In this document: one piece after another, positions 16,675-24,121 of the stretch | How positions within the stretch are numbered: the stretch's first letter is position 1 | Layout of the letters: every line of letters starts with the position of its first letter | Source of the DNA: VRUE01 sp963707965 | GTDB lineage: Bacteria; Actinomycetota; Thermoleophilia; Solirubrobacterales; 70-9 | Assembly: GCA_963707965.1 (NCBI GenBank) | Contig: CAVPRR010000007.1 | Span: forward strand, 558,001 to 622,000 | Length of the DNA: 64,000 nucleotides | Direction of reading: 5' to 3' | The notes under the pieces: generated by a model | What the model was told of the DNA's origin: nothing | Databases searched by the model: none | Seen by the model: only the letters and a program-made list of their open reading frames with translations | Translations under genes and position numbers: made by a program

Positions 16675-16866
16675 TCCCCGCCCGCCTCACGCTGGAGCGC
16701 GGATGGAGAATGCACCCCGAGAAGCGACGGGGGGGTTGCTCTTACCGGCGTCCTCGGGGGGGACCGGAAAATTGGCGCTTTCAAGGCACCAGGTGCCGAG
16801 GTCGACTGCGTTTGGGATAGGGCAGGCGACCTTGAGCTCGACTCGATCGGCCCCCACGCACTGGAC

Positions 16867-17070
16867 GTGATCGACGAAGAGACCAAGCGGCTGGTGGAGG
16901 AGGCAAAGGCGCGAGCCGCGCACGTCTTGCGCGCCAACTGGACATCGGTGCACGAGACGGCGAACGCGTTGCTCGAGCAGGAGACGCTTTCTGGGGTGGC
17001 GCTCGACGCCGTGCTCTCAACCGTGGTCGAGGTCGAGCTGGACGAGATCCCGCTGCCGGATCGCCCGTAG
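16867..17070 (+). pseudogene. C-terminal fragment of an FtsH-type M41 peptidase
   Basis: The plus-strand frame encodes VIDEETKRLVEEAKARA, then AHVLRANWTSVHETANALL and EQETLSGVALDAVL, ending at TAG/TAA near 17070. This is the terminal helical part of FtsH, after the HEAGH and DxxxA zinc motifs. None of the AAA or protease motifs is present upstream, where the frame is unrelated. It is therefore a remnant left by a deletion or rearrangement between about 16.68 and 16.86 kb. Confidence 0.65.
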
Positions 17071-17210
17071 ATAGCGCCCCAACGCGCCACCCAGCGGTGG
17101 CCGCGAGTTCATGCTCGGCTCGGGAGAGAGCTTCGTCGCGGTCGGGGAGGATGGCCGGCAGTGTCCCAGCTCGGCTGGCCGACCAGCCAACTAAACTCCC
17201 GCGCGCGTCT

Positions 17211-18011
17211 ATGGCCGCAGCCTCGAACAGCCGGGCGGAAGCGCAGCTCACCCTGATCGAGCTGCGCGAGATCGGCAAGTCCTACCCGCAGGGGGGCGAG
17301 ACGGTCGAGGTGCTGCACGGCATCTCGCTGGAGATCCGGCCGGGCCGGCTGGTCGCGATCGTCGGCCCGTCGGGCAGCGGCAAGAGCACCCTGCTCAACC
17401 TGATCGGCACCCTCGACACCCCCAGCCGCGGTGCCCTGCTGTTCGACGGGCGCGACGTCGGCGGGCTCTCGCAGTCCGCGCGGGCCGACTTCCGCGCCAC
17501 CAACCTAGGCTTCGTCTTCCAGTTCTTCAACCTGCTGCCCGGGCTGACGGCGCGCCAGAACGTCGAGCTCTCGGCGGCGATCGGCGGCCGCGAGCGACGC
17601 GCCTCGCGCACCCGCGCCGCCGAGCTGCTCGAGCGGGTCGGGCTCGGCGAGCGCGTCGACGCCCCCGCCCGCAACCTCAGCGGCGGCCAGATGCAGCGGG
17701 TGGCGATCGCCCGGGCGCTGGTCAACGAGCCGCGCCTGATCCTCGCCGACGAGCCGACCGGCAACCTCGACCAGCGGACCGCGGCGCAGATCCTCGAGCT
17801 GCTGCGCGAGCAGGCGGGCGCCGAGCGGGCCGTGGCGATGGTGACTCACGACCGCGTCCTCGCCGAGCGCTTCGCCGACGAGATCGTGACGATCGTCGAC
17901 GGGCGCCTGGACGGGATCGACGCCGCCCGTCGCAACGGCCGGGGCAGCCTGCTCGGCCGCGGTCAGAAAAGCCTGCTCGGCCGCGGCCTGCGGGCGCTGA
18001 CCGGGGGATGA
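17211..18011 (+). CDS. ABC transporter ATP-binding protein (MacB/LolD type)
   Basis: A 266-residue ATPase from ATG 17211. Walker A GPSGSGKSTLLN, Q-loop GFVFQFFNLLPGLT, signature LSGGQMQRVAIARAL, Walker B LILADEPTGNLD and the H-loop VTHDRVL are all intact. The FVFQxFNLLP form is typical of partners of FtsX-like permeases that move lipoproteins, peptides or drugs. The C-terminal tail has a repeated SLLGRG. Its stop overlaps the permease ATG by 4 bp (ATGA at 18008), so the two are one translational unit. Confidence 0.92.
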   Translation: MAAASNSRAEAQLTLIELREIGKSYPQGGETVEVLHGISLEIRPGRLVAIVGPSGSGKSTLLNLIGTLDTPSRGALLFDGRDVGGLSQSARADFRATNLGFVFQFFNLLPGLTARQNVELSAAIGGRERRASRTRAAELLERVGLGERVDAPARNLSGGQMQRVAIARALVNEPRLILADEPTGNLDQRTAAQILELLREQAGAERAVAMVTHDRVLAERFADEIVTIVDGRLDGIDAARRNGRGSLLGRGQKSLLGRGLRALTGG

Positions 18012-20524
18012 GGGCGACCGCCAAGCAGATCCGGGTCGCGGCGCTGCTCGCCCGCCACCTGCTGCACACGATGGGGCGCCACCGGGCGCGGGTGGGGATC
18101 CTCATGGCGGCGCTCTCGCTGGCGCTCGGGATCGGCATCGGCCTGCTCGCCTTCCTCACCAGCATCGAAGACTCCTACCGGGCGCGCGGCGAGGCGGTCG
18201 GCGGCGTCTCCGACTTCCAGGTCGAATCGGTCTCGCTGACCTCCTCGCTGCCGCCCCGGCTGGCTTCGCGCCTGGCGCGGCTGCGCGGCACCCGCTTCGC
18301 CGTGCCGCTGGCCCAGCAGCGCGTCACCCTCGCCGCCGGCGGGCACACCGCCGTCGCGACGGCGATCGGCGTCGATCGCTCCGCCAAGCGCCTGCGCAGC
18401 GCCGTCCAGCGCGAACTCGACCTGAAGGGAGCGGGCGCGGGACGGAGGGGGATCGCGCTGACCAGGGCGCTGTCGATGGAACTGGGGGGCGTCCGCGCCG
18501 GGCAGCGCCTGCGGGTCTTCGCCTACGGCCGCGCGCCACGGCTGCGGGTGGCGCGGGTCGTCGTCGCCGGCACCGCGATCTCCGACGTCATCACCCTCCC
18601 CCGCGGGCAGCTCGAGCGCCTGCGCGGCGCCCCCGGCCGGCCGACTGCCGTCTACGTGAAGCTCGACCCCGGGGTCTCCGCCGCCACCTGGGAACGCCGT
18701 GCCCGCGCGATCCTGCCGGCGAGCGCGAAGCTGGTCACCGCCGCGAGCAGCCAGGGCGAGCTCGGCCACGTGCTCGACTTCACCGTGCGGGCGCCGACCT
18801 TCGTCTTCGGGATGGTCGTGCTGGCGATCGTCGCGCTGCTGATCTACGTGCTGCAGCTGATGCGGATGCTCGAGCGCCAGGAGGACCTCGGCCTGCTGCG
18901 GGCATTGGGCTCCGGGCGCGTCGCGCCCGTCCTCGCCGAGAGCGCGATCCTCGGGCTGCTGCTCGCGGCGGCGATCGTCCCCGGCGTCCTGGTCGGCACC
19001 CCGATCGCCCACTACCTCGCCGACCAGGTGCCGAGCTACCTGACCGACGTCTTCGCCTTCAAGATGCAGGTCGAGGTCCGCCCCGACGTCGTCGCGATCT
19101 CCGCCGCCGCCGTCTGGCTGGTCGGGATCGCCGCCACGGTCGCCGCGCTCGCCTCCGCCCGCGGCTCGATCGCCGCCCAGCTCGGCCGCTCCCCGCAGGC
19201 CGGCGCCACGGTGGTCTCGACGATCTCGCCGCGCTCGGCGCTGGCCCTGCTGGCCAGCGGCATCGGCTTCCTGGGGCTGGCGCTGGCGCTGGCCGGCTGG
19301 GGGCTGTACCCGGCCGCGGCGGCGGCGATCCTGGTCGGCCTGGCGCTGATGACCCCCGGGGTCGTGGGGCTGGCCGCGCTGGCGCTCGGGCGGGTCGGGC
19401 GCAGCGGCCCGAAGGCGGCGATGGTCGCGCGCTCGGCCTTCGAGGCCAACCCGCGCCGGGCGGCGCTGGCGGCGGCGATCATGGCGCTCGGCATCGCCGC
19501 GGTGGTGCCGCCGCAGCTCGCCGAACACGCCCTCGTCTCGCGCCTGGACCGCGTGATCGAGCCGATCCGGCGCGGCTCGCAGGAGCTGGTCGGGGCCGAC
19601 GACGCCTACCACACGGTGCCGATCACCGCCCGCTTCGCCCGCCGCGCCCTGCGCGACCCCGCGGGCCCGGCCAACCCCACCGTATTCACCTTCATCTCCT
19701 ACCGCGGCCGCAAGGTCGAGCTGCGCGGCGTCGACCCGCGCGGCTACGACGGCGTCTTTCGCCGCGGGATCGGCCTGCCCGACGCGCTGCCGACGCTGCG
19801 CCGCCACCCCCGGGGTGTGCTGATCTCGCGCGTGATGGCCGCCGGCCTCGGCCTCTCGCCCGGCGAGGGGATCGTGCTGGACACGGTGGCCGGGCCGCGG
19901 CGGCTGCGGGTGCTGGGCGAGGTCGAGGACTTCGCCTGGCCCTCGGGCACCATATATATGGACATCCGCCGCTACCGGCGGCTGTACCGGACGGGCGCGA
20001 TCAACGTGCTCGCGGTGCGCCGGCGGGGGATGGTCGACCGGCGGGCGCTGGCGCACCTTGCGCCGCTGCGCGCCACCTCCGGCCGCGAGTTGGTCGGCAG
20101 CATCGAAGAGCAGATGGACAAGAGCACGCAGGGCCTCTTGGCGATGCGGGGGCTCACCCTGCTGGCCGCCCTGGTCGCCGTCGCCGGCATCCTCGCCACC
20201 GCGGTCTTCGCCCGGCGGCGCGAATGGGCGGTGCTGCGGGCGATGGGGATGCGCGGCGGCGGCCTCTTCGCCGCCCTGGCGCTGGAGACGCTGGGGGTGA
20301 TGGTGCTCGGCGGGCTGTGCGGCGCGATCGGCGGGGTCGTCTCCTACCGCGGCCCCACCCTGGGCTTCCTCCGCTCCCAGGGCTACGTCGTCGACGGCTC
20401 GATCGCCCCGCTCACGGTCCTCGCTGTGTTCGCCGGCGCGGTCGCGATCGGCACCGTCGCCACCGCCCTGCCCGCCTGGCTCACCGCCCGCGCGCCACTC
20501 GCCGACGCGCTGTCCTACGAGTAG
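18008..20524 (+). CDS. FtsX-family ABC transporter permease
   Basis: An 838-residue permease. TM1 (VGILMAALSLALGIGIGLLAF) is followed by a large extracytoplasmic domain, then a first FtsX bundle (FVFGMVVLAIVALLIYVL, RQEDLGLLRALGSG, AILGLLLAAAIVPGV), middle hydrophobic segments, a second soluble domain and a last FtsX core (LAALVAVAGILATAVFAR, REWAVLRAMGMRG, TVLAVFAGAVAIGTVATAL). The doubled FtsX arrangement is that of a full-length MacB/LolC-like exporter half. It works with the ATPase just upstream. The substrate is unknown. Confidence 0.9.
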   Translation: MRATAKQIRVAALLARHLLHTMGRHRARVGILMAALSLALGIGIGLLAFLTSIEDSYRARGEAVGGVSDFQVESVSLTSSLPPRLASRLARLRGTRFAVPLAQQRVTLAAGGHTAVATAIGVDRSAKRLRSAVQRELDLKGAGAGRRGIALTRALSMELGGVRAGQRLRVFAYGRAPRLRVARVVVAGTAISDVITLPRGQLERLRGAPGRPTAVYVKLDPGVSAATWERRARAILPASAKLVTAASSQGELGHVLDFTVRAPTFVFGMVVLAIVALLIYVLQLMRMLERQEDLGLLRALGSGRVAPVLAESAILGLLLAAAIVPGVLVGTPIAHYLADQVPSYLTDVFAFKMQVEVRPDVVAISAAAVWLVGIAATVAALASARGSIAAQLGRSPQAGATVVSTISPRSALALLASGIGFLGLALALAGWGLYPAAAAAILVGLALMTPGVVGLAALALGRVGRSGPKAAMVARSAFEANPRRAALAAAIMALGIAAVVPPQLAEHALVSRLDRVIEPIRRGSQELVGADDAYHTVPITARFARRALRDPAGPANPTVFTFISYRGRKVELRGVDPRGYDGVFRRGIGLPDALPTLRRHPRGVLISRVMAAGLGLSPGEGIVLDTVAGPRRLRVLGEVEDFAWPSGTIYMDIRRYRRLYRTGAINVLAVRRRGMVDRRALAHLAPLRATSGRELVGSIEEQMDKSTQGLLAMRGLTLLAALVAVAGILATAVFARRREWAVLRAMGMRGGGLFAALALETLGVMVLGGLCGAIGGVVSYRGPTLGFLRSQGYVVDGSIAPLTVLAVFAGAVAIGTVATALPAWLTARAPLADALSYE

Positions 20525-20529
20525 GCTGA

Positions 20530-22008
20530 ATGACGCCGGTCGATCCTCGAGCGCCGGTCGATCCTCGAGCGCCGGTCGTGGCCGGCACCGGGCAGCTCAG
20601 CCGCCGCGACGGCGACCCGGAGCTCTCGCCGCTGGAGCTGATGGTCCGCTCCGCCCGCGCGGCCGCCGAGACCGCGGCCGCCAGACGGCTGCTCGAGCGC
20701 ACGCAGTCGGTGCGAATCGTCGATTGCCTCTCCTGGCCGGTGCCGGACCCCGGCGCGCTGGTGGCGCGGGAGCTGGGGCTGCGACCGGCGGAGACCGTGC
20801 GGACGCTGACCGGCGGCACGGGGCCGATCGATCTGCTCGCCGACGCCTGCGCCGAGATCCAGGCCGGCCGGCTCGAGGTGGCGCTGATCGCCGGCGCCGA
20901 GGCGATCGGCCCGTTCATGCGGGCCACGCGCGAGGGGCGGCCGACCGGCTGGCCGGAGCAGCCCGCCGGCGCCGCGCCGACCCGACTGCTGGGGACCGAT
21001 CGCCCCGCCAGCCACGAGGCCGAGCTCGCGGCGGGGCTGCTGGCGCCGATCCATTACTACCCGTGGTTCGAGAACGCGCTGCGAATCGCCTCGGGGCGGG
21101 CGCCCGACGAGCACCGGCACCGGCTGGCGCGGCTCTGGCACAGGTTCGCCGAGGTGGCGCGGGCGAATCCCCACGCCTGGGCGAGGCGGGCCCCCTCGGC
21201 GGAGGAGATCCTCACCCCGGAGGCGGGCAACCGGATGGTCGCCTACCCCTACACGAAGCTGATGACGGCCAACATCCAGGTCGACCAGGGCGCGGCGGTG
21301 CTGGTGTGCAGCGCCCGGGCCGCCGCCGACGCGGGGGTCCCGCCCGAGCGCCGGGTCTTCGTCCACGCCAGCGCCGCCGCCCACGACCACTGGTTCGCCG
21401 CTTCGCGCCTCCACCTGCACCGCTCCCCGGCAATCGCGGCATGCGCCGCCGGCGCCCTGACCCACGCCGGCATCGGCATCGACGACGTCGCCCACCTGGA
21501 TCTCTACTCCTGCTTCCCCTCGGCGGTGCAGATCGCCGCCGAGGAGCTGGGGATCGACCTCGAGGGCGACAGCCGCCCGCCGACCGTGACCGGGGGCCTG
21601 ACCTTCGCCGGCGGGCCGGGCAGCAACTACGCGACCCACGCGCTGGCGACGATCAGCGAGCGCCTGCGCGAGGCCCCCGGCGCCTACGGCCTGCTGACGG
21701 GCGTCGGCTGGTACATGACCAAGCACGCCAACGCCCTGCTCTGCACCGACCCGCCGGAGCGCCCCTACCGGCACTTCGAGCCCCAGGCCGAGGTCGACGC
21801 GCTGCCGCTGCGCCGCATCGCCCCCGCCGCCGAGGCGGAGGGAGCCCCGATCGAGTCCTTCACCGTCCTCTACGAGCGCGACGGCACCCCCTCGCAGGCG
21901 ATCGTCAGCCGCCTCGCCCCCGACGGCGGCCGCGCGCTGGCGAGCCAGCATCACGCCACTCTCAGCGAACCTTCATACGCAAGCGTCCTGTCGAGGATGT
22001 CGGCCTGA
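20530..22008 (+). CDS. thiolase-like acetyl-CoA acetyltransferase, C-terminus replaced
   Basis: A 492-residue frame starting 5 bp after the permease stop. VAGTGQLSRRDG opens a thiolase fold; TGGTGPIDLLADACAEI and IAGAEAIGPFMRA lie in the first half. YPYTKLMTANIQVDQGAAV, DLYSCFPSAVQIAAEELG and GGLTFAGGPGSNYATHAL mark the SCP-x-like subgroup. The N-terminus has a duplicated 18-bp unit (PVDPRA twice). After about residue 478 (GGRALAS) the expected C-terminal beta domain stops, and the last codons run across the 3' end of an unrelated family A fragment on the other strand. The gene therefore appears truncated by a junction near 21.94 kb. Activity is uncertain. Confidence 0.78.
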   Translation: MTPVDPRAPVDPRAPVVAGTGQLSRRDGDPELSPLELMVRSARAAAETAAARRLLERTQSVRIVDCLSWPVPDPGALVARELGLRPAETVRTLTGGTGPIDLLADACAEIQAGRLEVALIAGAEAIGPFMRATREGRPTGWPEQPAGAAPTRLLGTDRPASHEAELAAGLLAPIHYYPWFENALRIASGRAPDEHRHRLARLWHRFAEVARANPHAWARRAPSAEEILTPEAGNRMVAYPYTKLMTANIQVDQGAAVLVCSARAAADAGVPPERRVFVHASAAAHDHWFAASRLHLHRSPAIAACAAGALTHAGIGIDDVAHLDLYSCFPSAVQIAAEELGIDLEGDSRPPTVTGGLTFAGGPGSNYATHALATISERLREAPGAYGLLTGVGWYMTKHANALLCTDPPERPYRHFEPQAEVDALPLRRIAPAAEAEGAPIESFTVLYERDGTPSQAIVSRLAPDGGRALASQHHATLSEPSYASVLSRMSA

Positions 22009-22129
22009 GCCAACTCTCGGCGAGCGAGCGGTTGGTCGAGGCGCAGATGTTCTTCGAGTTGACCAGGAGGCCCTTGCCGCCGCCCTGCATGGTGAGGATC
22101 GCCTTGGCGAAGGGGGCGTAAGGGACGTC
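21962..22129 (-). pseudogene. family A 3'-end fragment
   Basis: The minus-strand frame encodes DVPYAPFAKAILTMQ, GGGKGLLVNSKNICA and a short basic end. It matches the C-terminal hallmark of the family A secreted proteins at 55-62 kb (VPDAPVxxFxLxMQGGxKGLLVNSTxLC). Only this last segment is present. It overlaps the altered 3' end of the thiolase gene. Confidence 0.7.
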
Positions 22130-22183
22130 TTGGCCGCATCGTGGGTGGACCAGAAGAGGACGCGAAGGCAAGCGATGCCAGGG

Positions 22184-22714
22184 TCAGTCGAGCGTTTTGA
22201 GATATGGCTCGACCCAAGCTCGATAGGGGCCGAGGAAGTCGCCTGCGGCTGCGTGGATGAGGCGGGTGGCGCAATGGACGTCGCCGGCGGGGGTGCGCAC
22301 GTAGGTGTGCTCGACTAGCGAGCGGGCCTTCTGCGCTCGCGTCAGCCGGCGGTACAACTCTGCGTCGATCACCTTCGCGTCGCGCAGCGCTTCGAATGCC
22401 TGCTGGGCCGGCGAGCTGCCCGACCCGAGCGGCTCGCGGGGCAGCAGGGTCAGCTTGATGCCGGCGATCGCCAGGTCGGCGGCGTAGTTCTGAACTCTCC
22501 CCACGGCCCTCTCGACAGCCTGGACACGGTTGTAGGCCTCCAGATCCTCACCGGTGTCGAAAGCCGCTTTGAACTGCTTGACGTCGAAGTCATCGCCGAA
22601 CGCGGCCATCGCGGTCTCCAGCGCCGCGTACTGGCGCGGGAAGTCCTCGAGATGGCCGACGATGTCCCGTATCAGGCACTTGTGCTCCGCCTTGCGCAGC
22701 TCCTTCTTGGTCAT
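22184..22714 (-). CDS. HEPN-domain protein (toxin partner of MNT nucleotidyltransferase)
   Basis: A 176-residue all-helical protein from ATG 22714, overlapping the upstream MNT gene by 4 bp. The C-terminal half contains KARSLVEHTYVR, an R-x4-H motif of HEPN ribonucleases. Earlier helices are acidic (DIVGHLEDFPRQYAAL, AFDTGEDLEAYNRVQ). The gene order MNT then HEPN on one strand is the standard HEPN/MNT toxin-antitoxin layout, in which MNT adenylylates or binds the HEPN nuclease. The HEPN assignment rests on the motif and the neighbour, not on strong overall similarity. Confidence 0.7.
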   Translation of the reverse strand: MTKKELRKAEHKCLIRDIVGHLEDFPRQYAALETAMAAFGDDFDVKQFKAAFDTGEDLEAYNRVQAVERAVGRVQNYAADLAIAGIKLTLLPREPLGSGSSPAQQAFEALRDAKVIDAELYRRLTRAQKARSLVEHTYVRTPAGDVHCATRLIHAAAGDFLGPYRAWVEPYLKTLD

Positions 22715-23268
22715 CCCCGCGCCGCCAAGAGGCGATCGATTCCCGCGAGAGCGCTGCGGGTGCGTTCCGCGTCCCGGCGGGCACCGCGGCGGCGCAGGGC
22801 GGCCTCGCGACGCCGCAGCCGCGGCCATAGATCCTCCCGGTCGACGAGCACGCGGCCCTCGGAGACGACACCGGCGAGGAAGGACGGGTCGGCCTCGGCG
22901 TCCTGCAGGCGGACGACATCGACACGGCACCCGAGCGCCGCTTCCAGCTTCGCGTTCAGGTCGGCCAGGCGCTCCAGGCTCGGATCGCGCAGGTCGACGA
23001 GCACGTCGACGTCGCTGGCAGGCATGTCGGCGCCGGTGGCGGCGGAGCCGAACAGGAGCGCGAAACGAACGTTGCGCTCGGTCCGCAGCGCTTTGCGCAG
23101 CTGCGCCAGCAGCGACCAAGAGCGCCGCAGGTAGCGGCGCTCGGACAGCGGCAGGTCGAGGGTCCGCGGCGAGGGCCGGCGGGCGCGCAGCGCACCCTGG
23201 TCGATCGCCCGCCGCAGGGTGCGCTCGTTGACGCCGACTTCGCGAGCGATCTGAGCCAGCTGCGACAT
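22711..23268 (-). CDS. MNT-type nucleotidyltransferase antitoxin with N-terminal HTH
   Basis: A 185-residue protein. Residues 1-35 form a helix-turn-helix (IAREVGVNERTLRRAIDQG). The nucleotidyltransferase core is FALLFGSAATGADM followed by SDVDVLVDL, the GSx10DxD motif, with a distal Asp in RVDVVRL. The C-terminus is Arg-rich and helical. It should counteract the HEPN protein encoded next. The fused HTH suggests that the antitoxin represses its own promoter, which carries a nested palindrome over the -10 and start codon. Confidence 0.85.
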   Translation of the reverse strand: MSQLAQIAREVGVNERTLRRAIDQGALRARRPSPRTLDLPLSERRYLRRSWSLLAQLRKALRTERNVRFALLFGSAATGADMPASDVDVLVDLRDPSLERLADLNAKLEAALGCRVDVVRLQDAEADPSFLAGVVSEGRVLVDREDLWPRLRRREAALRRRGARRDAERTRSALAGIDRLLAARG

Positions 23269-23306
23269 ATGTGTCCATTATAAATGGCTTGTATGTCCGA
23301 AGGCAA
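23264..23306 (-). promoter_or_regulatory. MNT/HEPN promoter with nested palindrome
   Basis: On the minus strand TTGCCT (23306-23301), an 18-bp spacer and TATAAT (23282-23277) precede the ATG at 23268 by 8 nt. Over it lies a nested inverted repeat: outer arms GACATA/TATGTC (23264-23269 and 23292-23297), inner arms CCATT/AATGG (23275-23279 and 23283-23287). The arms share almost the same centre, a good operator for the HTH of the antitoxin. Confidence 0.65.
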
Positions 23307-23324
23307 ACAAGCGGTGACATGGCA

Positions 23325-23513
23325 GCGGCGGTCAGCGCTTCTTGCCGCTGCCCTTCTTGTGCGTGCCCCTTGTGCCCCTTCCCGCACCTCGCCCTCACCT
23401 TCCGGGTAGGACCGTCGGCCTTGCCGTTGTGGGCCTTCAGGTCGACCTGGGCGCGGTGGGTGCCTTCGCAGAGGTTGGTCGAGTTGACCAGCAGGCCCCC
23501 CGCCGCCGCCCCT
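23325..23513 (-). pseudogene. family A 3'-end fragment
   Basis: The minus frame encodes GGLLVNSTNLCEGTHRA, QVDLKAHNGKADGPTRK and RARCGKGHKGH, the terminal segment and basic tail of family A proteins. Nothing of the upstream domains is present. The fragment sits just upstream of the MNT promoter and shares its strand. Confidence 0.7.
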
Positions 23514-23649
23514 CGGGCCGCAAGCAGGGAGGCCAGGAGGGGCGCGGCTTGAGCCGGGGGCCGATCCCGACGAGCGGGTCGAGCATCAGCCCGAATGGCC
23601 TCTGGCTCCTGAGGGCCTCCGTCCGCCCCCCACTCGATACTCCCGCACG

Positions 23650-24066
23650 ATGAGCAAGGGCAAGCGCTCCCGCCGGGCGAGGCGAGCCTCGCCGCCCGCC
23701 CCCCGTCTCGCCCACCCTGAGCCCGAGCAGCGCCTGCTCCTCGACCGGATCGCCGCCGGCGCGCTCGACCCCGACCTCGATGACGTGATTGCCGAGATCA
23801 CCGTCGACTGCTACGACGAGGACGAGGTGCTGCAGGCGTTCCAGAACGCATTTGAGGAGGGCGCCAGCCTCCCCTGCCCAGGCACCGTCATCGGCGAGAG
23901 CGTCGAGGTGCGCTGGATCGGTGTGGGCGATCGTCGCCGCGAGCTCATCGCCACCTGCCAACGCGCCGGACGCGACTACGACGTCGCGCTGCTTGACATC
24001 AGCCTCCAGGCCGATCCGACCACCTCACGCCTACTCAACGCATACCGCCGCTGGGTCGGCGACTGA
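23650..24066 (+). CDS. CcbP-like calcium-binding domain protein
   Basis: A 138-residue soluble acidic protein after a basic N-terminus (SKGKRSRRARRAS). DCYDEDEVLQAFQNAFEEG, LPCPGTVIGESVEVRWI, ATCQRAGRDYDVALLDI and LLNAYRRWVGD match the layout of the CcbP calcium-binding family (PF11535 as I recall it), in which acidic surface residues rather than EF-hands bind Ca. It lies alone between a family A fragment and the giant repeat gene. Assignment is from remembered family pattern; no search was run. Confidence 0.6.
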   Translation: MSKGKRSRRARRASPPAPRLAHPEPEQRLLLDRIAAGALDPDLDDVIAEITVDCYDEDEVLQAFQNAFEEGASLPCPGTVIGESVEVRWIGVGDRRRELIATCQRAGRDYDVALLDISLQADPTTSRLLNAYRRWVGD

Positions 24067-24121
24067 GTTCGCGGCACCTGAACAGTTACCTCAGAATTTC
24101 CTCTTACGTTCATGGCACACC

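Noticed and set aside
17963..20056. Long antisense open frame (about 700 codons) opposite the ABC permease
   Set aside because: It is an artefact of GC-rich third positions; the product is Arg/Gly/Asp-rich without domains, and the plus-strand permease has clear FtsX motifs.
20515..21954. Long antisense open frame opposite the thiolase-like gene
   Set aside because: Low-complexity composition and no motifs; the plus frame shows thiolase signatures.
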